From assembly GCF_040183065.1 (NCBI RefSeq), contig NC_091125.1:122665121-122729120 (forward strand): a DNA stretch of 64,000 nt, written 5' to 3'. The stretch is from Periplaneta americana. Its lineage: Eukaryota > Arthropoda > Insecta > Blattodea > Blattidae. Shown piece by piece: positions 56,841 through 64,000 of this stretch. The translations under genes were made by a program, and so were the position numbers. The notes below the pieces were generated by a model. It was not told the DNA's origin and did not search any database. It saw only the letters and a program-made list of their open reading frames with translations. Numbering within the stretch: the stretch's first letter is position 1; every line of letters begins with the position of its first letter.

Positions 56841-57413
56841 TAACTTAACTTAACTTACTTACTTTTTAGAGAACCTGGAAGTTCATTTCCGCCCTCACAT
56901 AAGCCCGTCATCGGTCCCTATCCTGAGCAAGATTAATCCACTCTCAACAATCATATCCCATCTCCCTCAAATCCATTTGTATATTATTCTCTCATCTACG
57001 TCTCGACCTTTCCAAAGGTCCTTTCCCTCTGGTCTCCAATTAACACTCTAGGCCTATACGCATTTCTGGATTCGCCCATACGTGCTACATGCCCTGCCCA
57101 TCTCAAACGTCTGAATTTAATGTTCCTAATTATGTCCGGTGAAGAATACAATGCGTGCAGTTCTGCGTTGTGTAACTTTCTCCATTCTCCTGAAACTTCA
57201 TCCCTCTTAGCCCCAAATATTTTCCCATGAACCTTATTCTCAAACACCCTTAATCTCTGTTCGTCTCTCAAAGTGAGAGTCCAAGTTTCACAGCCATACA
57301 GAACAACCGGTAATATAACTGTTTTATAAATTCTAACTTTCAGCTTTTTTGACAGCAAACTAGATGACAAAACCTTCTGAACCGAATAATAACAAACATT
57401 TCCCATTCGAACT
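56841..57413 (-). mobile_element. LINE 3' fragment, minus strand
   Basis: The minus strand reads [56 protein letters not shown], then frameshifts toward the usual C-terminus. It is the same family as 57414..60655 and lies head to head with it. Confidence 0.88.
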
Positions 57414-57416
57414 TTC

Positions 57417-58790
57417 AGGGGTGCAGACTGTAATTCTGACCATTATTTGGTGATTGAAGAATTAAGAGAAAGATTATCAGTAGCCAAGCGAGTAGAGCAA
57501 CAAGTTAATATTACTAAATTCAATATTTTGAAATTAAAGGACGAGGAAGCTAAGCAAAATTATCAGGTCGAAATTTCGAATAGGTTTGCCACTTTAGAAA
57601 GTTCCGACGAAGTTGAGAAAGAATTAGATGTTAATAGCGTGTGGGAAAATATCAGAGATAGTATCAAAATTGCAGCTGAGCAGAGCATAGGTTATTATGA
57701 AACTAAGAAAAAGAAACCGTGGTTTGATGAAGAATGTTGCATGGTAGTAGAAAGAAGGAAACAGGCAAAATTGAAATTCTTACAGGATCCAGTTGAGGGG
57801 AAGAGAGATAATTATTTCAATGAAAGACGGGAAGCAAGTCGTACACTTAGGAATAAAAAGAGAGGTTACTTGAAGGAAAAACTGAATGAGGTAGAAACAA
57901 ATAGTAAGAATAAAAACATTCGAGATTTATATAAGGGTATAAAGGAATTTAAGAACGGATATCAGCCAAGGGTAAACGTGATCAAGGATGAGAATGGTGA
58001 CTTGCTTGCAGACTCTCCATCAATCCTAAACAGATGGAAAAACTACTTTGCGCAACTACTAAATGTACATAGGCCAAATAGAAATGATCGGGACGAAATT
58101 GAAATACAAACTGCTGAGCCATTTATACCCAAACCCACGCTTTCAGAAGTCGAAATTGCGATAGAAAATCTGAAAACGTACAAGTCTCCAGGTATCGATC
58201 AAATTCCAGCAGAATTAATACAAGAGGGTGGAAGGGCATTATATAGCGAAATTTATAAACTTGTACTTGCTATTTGGGAAAAGGAAATTGTACCAGAACA
58301 ATGGAAGGTGTCCATAATTGTACCTATTTTTAAAAAGGGGGACAAAACCAACTGTGGTAACTTTCGAGGAATATCACTTTTGTTGACGTCGTACAAAATT
58401 TTGTCCAATATTCTTTTGAGAAGATTAACTCCGTACGTAGATGAAATTATTGGAGATCATCAGTGCGGTTTTCGGCGTAATAGATCGACTATTGATCAGA
58501 TTTTTTGTATTCGACAGATAATGGAGAAAAAATGGGAGTATAAGGGTACAGTACATCAGTTATTCATAGATTTCAAAAAGGCATATGACTCGGTTAAGAG
58601 GGAAGTATTATATGATATTATTATTGAATTTGGTATTCCCAAGAAACTAGTTGGATTAATTAAAATGTGTCTCAGTGAAACATACAGCAGAGTCCGTATA
58701 GGTCAGTTTCTATCTGATGCTTTTCCAATTCACTGCGGGCTAAAGCAGGGAGATGCACTATCACCTTTACTTTTTAACTTCGCTCTAGAA
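57417..58790 (+). pseudogene. LINE reverse transcriptase, N-terminal piece
   Basis: This piece has the endonuclease end, a linker, and reverse-transcriptase motifs A and B. It is open to FNFALE, where the hAT target duplication interrupts it; the next codons in the insertion give a stop at once. The partner piece is 59757..60640. Confidence 0.88.
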
Positions 58791-59756
58791 CAGTGACCGG
58801 CATGTTCCGTGCTCTGTGACGTCATACGACGTAGCCGCCTTGCTCTTTGCTCGGAAATCTCTGCATACTGAGCACAGCGTAGAGAGATTTCAACTGAACA
58901 GTGGTGGTGCGGGTCTATGCACTGGCATAGCGCGATCCATTCTTCCGAGATAGTATGGGAACAGCACAATTACAATACATTTGTACGAAAACAAAACTGT
59001 ACAACCGTGATAAATCAATGTAACAAAATATTTTGGTTTGTAATCAAATTTAATGTACTTACAATAATATGAAACTCATAATACAGCCACTTGCAGAAGC
59101 GTTTGCATATATAAATGAAATTCCGAAACTGCTATAAACATACAAACATATAAATAAATAATTTAAGCAGTACTGCAACACTTTATCTACTCGGAAACTT
59201 GAAAACAGTGTTTTTAACATACATTTGTCTACATAATATACAGATTAAACTATATAGGCCCTATCTTGGTGAGTAGTATGCAAAGTATATTTCAACTTTT
59301 GAAACACACCATCACTTTGTGTCACTACCGTGCCCAAGCTAAACGCTTTGTCGAGATTTTTTTCCTCTTTTCTCGCGTACTAATTTTGCAATATTTTGAG
59401 TCATAGCCTGGCTAACACACAAGCGAAGAATATGTTTCAAGTTCAGATCAGACAGGTGGTTTCTATGTTGTGGTTTGCAGATCTTCATACAAGAAAAGAA
59501 CTGTTCACATACATACGTAGATCCGAATATGCTCAACATCCTAGCAGCAAATCTATGCAATCGAGGGAACCTTGCCTGGGTAAATCTTCTATAAAATGTA
59601 GATAGATCCTTTTGTTTTCAACAGTCCCGTTCTACTGCTGACTGACGCCACTGCGCTGGTGTGTGCTAACATTAATACGACTCAACTGCTCGCTCTCCCA
59701 AGCTCTTGCGATCTGACTGGCTCTTACGTCACAACTGCAGCATCTGCCGGCCACTG
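58791..59756 (-). mobile_element. hAT element inserted in a LINE
   Basis: The ends CAGTGACCGGCA and, complemented, CAGTGGCCGGCA are flanked by exact CTCTAGAA duplications (58783..58790, 59757..59764). On the minus strand, 59560..59339 encodes the transposase dimerisation region: MLSIFGSTYVCEQFFSCMKI and NHLSDLNLKHILRL. The N-terminal part of the transposase is deleted, so it is non-autonomous. Confidence 0.93.
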
Positions 59757-60640
59757 CTCTAGAATATGCCATTAGGAAAGTTCAGGATAACAGGCAGGGT
59801 TTGGAATTGAACGGGTTACATCAGCTTCTTGTCTATGCAGATGACGTGAATATGTTAGGAGAAAATACACAAACGATTAGGGAAAACACGGAAATTTTAC
59901 TTCAAGCAAGTAAAGCGGTCGGTTTGGAAGTAAATCCCGAAAAGACAAAGTATATGATTATGTCTCGTGATCAGAATATTGTACGAAATGGAAATATAAA
60001 AATTGGAGATTTATCCTTCGAAGAGGTAGAAAAATTCAAATATCTTGGAGCAACAGTAACAAATATAAATGACACTCGGAAGGAAATTAAACGCAGAATA
60101 AATATGGGAAATGCGTGTTATTATTCGGTTGAGAAGCTCTTATCATCCAGTTTGCTGTCCAAAAATCTGAAAGTTAGAATTTATAAAACAGTTATATTAC
60201 CGGTTCTTCTGTATGGTTGTGAAACTTGGACTCTCACTCTGAGAGAGGAACATAGATTAAGGGTGTTTGAGAATAAGGTTCTTATGAAAATATTTGGGGC
60301 TAAGCGGGATGAAGTTACAGGAGAATGGAGAAAGTTACACAACACAGAACTGCACGCATTGTATTCTTCACCTAACATAATTAGGAACATTAAATCCAGA
60401 CGTTTGAGATGGGCAGGGCATGTAGCACGTATGGGCGAATCCAGAAATGCATATAGAGTGTTAGTTGGGAGACCGGAGGGAAAAAGACCTTTGGGGAGGC
60501 TGAGACGTAGATGGGAGGATAATATTAAAATGGATTTGAGGGAGGTGGGGAGTGATGATAGAGACTGGATTAATCTTTCTCAGGATAGGGACCGATGGCG
60601 GGCTTATGTGAGGGCGGCAATGAACCTTCGGGTTCCTTAA
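59757..60640 (+). pseudogene. LINE reverse transcriptase, C-terminal piece
   Basis: The text resumes with [17 protein letters not shown] and the LVYADD motif C, then [38 protein letters not shown] and [18 protein letters not shown]. The stop follows NLRVP. Reading continues in frame from the first piece if one target copy and the hAT are ignored. Confidence 0.9.
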
Positions 60641-60659
60641 AAGCCATTTGTAAGTAAGC

Positions 60660-60905
60660 AAGTGCCATTTATATTTGTTACTGTTGCTTCAAGATATTTG
60701 AATTTTTCCACCTCTTCAAAGAATAAATTTCCAATTTTTATATTTCCATTTGTTACAATATTCTGGTCACGAGACATAATCATATGCAGTACTTTGTTTT
60801 TTCGGGGTTTACTTCCAAACCTATTTCTTTATTTACTTCAAGTAAAATTCTCGCGTTTTCCTTCATAGTTTGTGGATTTTCTTCTAACATATTCACGTCA
60901 TCCGT
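60660..60905 (-). mobile_element. LINE fragment, minus strand
   Basis: The complement of DDVNMLEENPQTMKENAR and [13 protein letters not shown] is recognisable on the minus strand with frameshifts. It abuts the 3' end of the large LINE in opposite orientation. Confidence 0.8.
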
Positions 60906-61375
60906 TACTGATAACAATACGTGACACAACAGAATATTGTTAAATTATTTTTAATGATTTTTCTTTGTTTAAATTCTATACCTTGTATTAATATTGTAGC
61001 TAAACTTCAGTGGTTCATATTCATTTTCTGAGTTGCCAATGTGTTACTTTTAGTTTATAAAAATATATACTGGTACGTATTTTTATATATTTTGTATTTT
61101 TTGAGACCTGAAGAACCCAGAAATGGAAAAATAAGTACATGCTTCATTTAAAAAAGAAGTACTTGGCACATTCCTTATACCTAAATGAAATACACAGTTT
61201 TTGAAAACATGATCAAAATATAATTTTTTCTCATCCCCTATAACTTTAGTTTGTAGAGTATTTTCATATAATTAAAAATAGGACAGCGACAATCAATGTT
61301 CCATACTTTTTATTCGCTATATATTTTATAAAAACATGCGTTGTATTAAAATTAATTTGAACTTCTCTTCCGCAG
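60906..61375. other. Gene 3 intron 2 end, nothing recognised
   Basis: AT-rich sequence up to the CTCTTCCGCAG acceptor of exon 3. Confidence 0.45.
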
Positions 61376-61479
61376 GTGTCAATACAATACCAAACAGAAG
61401 AGAAAGGATACATACATAGATGCGCAGGAGCAATGATAAACAGCTCATACGTTGTGACAGTTGCTCATTGTTTTCAAAG
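61376..61479 (+). CDS. Gene 3 exon 3: catalytic His region
   Basis: The exon encodes VSIQYQTEEKGYIHRCAGAM, then INSSYVVTVAHCFQ. VAHC holds His78 (His57 equivalent), and Cys63/Cys79 form the 42-58 bridge. The donor GTAAAG at 61480 leaves phase 2, as in gene 2. The exons for Asp102 and Ser195 would lie beyond the window end, so activity is expected but not shown. Confidence 0.85.
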
Positions 61480-61525
61480 GTAAAGATACTAGAATTAAGA
61501 AATTTAGTAATTGTAAAAAATAATA

Positions 61526-62138
61526 CAGAGTGTCCCAAAAAGAACATCGGATTTAATGATGTGAATAAGTACAACAAAAACACACAACAGAACAGATATA
61601 GGCCGCGCCACCGTTTTTGACATGTGAAATAAGTAATGGGAACCTTAAGTGCGAGTGTCTTACATTTGTAGCAGAGTAATGGGGGGGATAAAATTGGCAA
61701 TTGTGATTGGCAGATTGTTGATGTGACGTGTATTTAGAGGATGTACCATTCTCAGCTGCAGTGACAACAGAAACTCACTGACTGGACACTGTACCCAAGG
61801 ACACACCACAGGAACGCTAGCGTAGGAAAACTTAAGTGCGAGTATCTTACTTTTGCCGCAGTCTGGGCAGTAAGACTGGCAAATGTGGTTGGCAGAATGC
61901 TGACGTGACGTGTATAGGAGGTGGTACCATTCTCAGCTACACTATCAACAGATGCTCGCAGACTGTGCATTGTACTCAAGGACACATGCCAGGAACGCTG
62001 GCGTCAGTAATAATAGTGCGCCAAACCAACAACAAAACATCGTTGGGACACTACTCAATTATCTTGTTATCTATTATGTTATCTTTTTGTCGCATTTGTT
62101 CACATTATTAAATTCAGCGTTCCTGTTGGGACACCCTT
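61526..62138. mobile_element. Mariner-type MITE with internal tandem duplication
   Basis: The ends CAGAGTGTCCCAAAAAGAAC and, complemented, AAGGGTGTCCCAACAGGAAC continue as imperfect inverted repeats for about 60 bp, with TA on both sides. Inside, a 187-bp unit starting CTTAAGTGCGAGT is present twice (61644 and 61831). It starts 47 bp after exon 3. Confidence 0.75.
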
Positions 62139-62269
62139 TATTTTACGTATTGTATTTTATTTATTTACATTCTATGGTATTAGTACATCGCTTCACAACT
62201 ACAATATGGAACATGTCAAACGAAAAAAAAAAACTTAGTAGTACTACAAAGTCTTAATTATTGTCACAG

Positions 62270-62590
62270 TCTAGTTGAAATATAAACAGAAGAGTTTTTA
62301 CAATATAGTGTACTAGTACAACACAAAATTTTAGTATCAATACTTAATACAACACAGAAATATTCATAAAGCGTTGTTGAATGTCATGAATTCACTTACA
62401 GAATAGAAGGCGTGAGAAATTAGGTACTTCTGTAATTTGGCCCTAAATAATCTTATGTTTTGAGTTTCATTTTTATATCCATAGGGAGGCTATTAAAAAT
62501 TGTTACTGCCATATAACGCACTCCTTTTTGATAGCACGATAGACTTGCGGATGGAGCATGAAAGTCATTTTTTCCTAGAGAAAAGGGTCA
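62270..62590 (-). mobile_element. LINE reverse-transcriptase C-terminal fragment
   Basis: The minus strand reads DFHAPSASLSCYQKGVRYMA and VTIFNSLPMDIK, then SHAFYSVSEFM after a frame change: the end of a non-LTR reverse transcriptase of a third type. Short and broken. Confidence 0.65.
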
Positions 62591-63094
62591 TCAATAGATG
62601 TCCCCACTAACATAATGTCCAACCAAGAAGGACCCAAACCAAATAGTCCCACATAAAATTGGTCAAACCATTAAAAAGTGTTTCAATTAAACGTCCTACA
62701 CACTTAATAATTAAATCGCATGTAATAATGTTTTCAATAATAATCGTTTATCGTTGCCATAACATTAAAATGTGGAATATAATGTAGAATATCAGAATGG
62801 CTCAAATTATCTCTAGTAAAAAAAACCAATGTTATTACACCACGATAATATATATTATCATCAAGAAAACTGAAAAGGTGACAGAAAATATTGAAGATGT
62901 TCTGATCGCAAGAACTGTAATGCGAGATGTAGGCTACGACTAATTCAGATTTGGAAAATCTTAGAGTCATAAGTACAGACGGTACAGAAAACTATTTTCA
63001 TGCTCCAAACATCAGAGAGGTACGAGAGGGGGAGGTTCTGAATGACATACGAAGGACAGCAAGAAGTAACACGTAGGGCATTTAAAAACATGAT
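62591..63094. other. Gene 3 intron 3 stretch, nothing recognised
   Basis: AT-rich, no supported feature. Confidence 0.4.
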
Positions 63095-63895
<801 letters not shown>

Positions 63896-64000
63896 CATAT
63901 TGGATAACAGATTCAACTATAGCTAAATAAACCAAACGTAATACATGAGTAGATAAGTAATGGCGAAGGTTTACAAATTTGTAAATTGTTTTGCGGATCC

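Larger units (their letters stand above)
57414..60655 (+). mobile_element. APE-type LINE, 5' truncated, split by hAT (intron 2 of gene 3)
   Basis: The frame begins near GADCNSDHYLV, the final SDH motif of the endonuclease. It continues through reverse-transcriptase motifs SPGIDQIPAELIQEG, FIDFKKAYDSV (A), GLKQGDALSPLLF (B) and [10 protein letters not shown] (C), then a long C-terminal part ending [13 protein letters not shown] at 60640 and a GTAAGTAAG-type tail. Apart from the hAT insertion at 58791 no stop or frameshift is visible, so this copy is young. Two pieces are open: 57447..58796 and 59801..60640. It is truncated 5' at the endonuclease end. Confidence 0.92.

Noticed and set aside
61840-62260. 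Overlapping 91- and 115-codon frames after gene 3 exon 3
   Set aside because: They lie across the right half of a TA-flanked repeat element and contain no protease motifs such as the Asp102 region.
62264-62275. Another MITE family M end (GTCACAGTCTAG)
   Set aside because: Only about 12 bases match and no partner end was found.

Overview
The window looks like a stretch of a large, AT-rich, repeat-laden insect genome. Evidence: multi-exon genes with GT..AG introns up to 8 kb; tRNA-headed SINEs; several APE-type LINE fragments; hAT, pogo and Tc1/mariner-type DNA transposons; many short foldback elements and trinucleotide runs. The SINE and LINE types resemble what I remember from cockroaches and termites (Blattodea), but that placement is unverified inference.

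The host genes are a tandem, same-strand cluster of S1 (chymotrypsin-fold) serine protease genes. Gene 1 contributes only its last exon (121..282). Gene 2 is complete: seven exons between 11606 and 34225 join in frame to 819 nt, or 272 residues. It has a signal peptide, a propeptide ending in Arg, an IIG mature N-terminus, Asp102 and Ser195 equivalents, but Ser where the catalytic His57 belongs, so it is predicted to be a serine protease homologue without normal activity. Gene 3 starts at 49086; its first three exons (49086..49134, 53245..53336, 61376..61479) have the same intron phases as gene 2, retain the catalytic His, and continue past the window end.

Layout. 1-2.5 kb: gene 1 end with a 1.7 kb inverted-repeat element in its 3' region. 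2.5-11.3 kb: intergenic, with a mariner-type element, an inverted-repeat element, a tandem duplication with a SINE fragment, one SINE, one MITE and a cluster of GGCGTTA motifs. 11.6-34.2 kb: gene 2; intron 1 carries a 2.75 kb satellite of 20-bp units and nested hAT/MITE insertions, intron 5 an arm-loop-arm inverted repeat of about 1.15 kb, intron 6 a pile of LINE and mariner debris. 34.2-49 kb: intergenic, with a MITE in the gene 2 3' UTR, rearranged mariner copies, a 51-bp satellite, a pogo-type element, a hAT remnant split by a SINE, and a LINE fragment. 49.1-64 kb: gene 3 start; its intron 2 holds a LINE whose reading frame is split by a hAT element with exact 8-bp target duplication.

Annotation here is mostly transposon archaeology around a protease cluster. 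I see no bacterial-style operon, CRISPR array or other obvious new defence or biosynthetic system. The most notable points are the His-to-Ser pseudoprotease, the paralogous filled/empty insertion sites that date elements relative to the gene duplication, the two satellites, and repeated inversion of the central part of transposase remnants.
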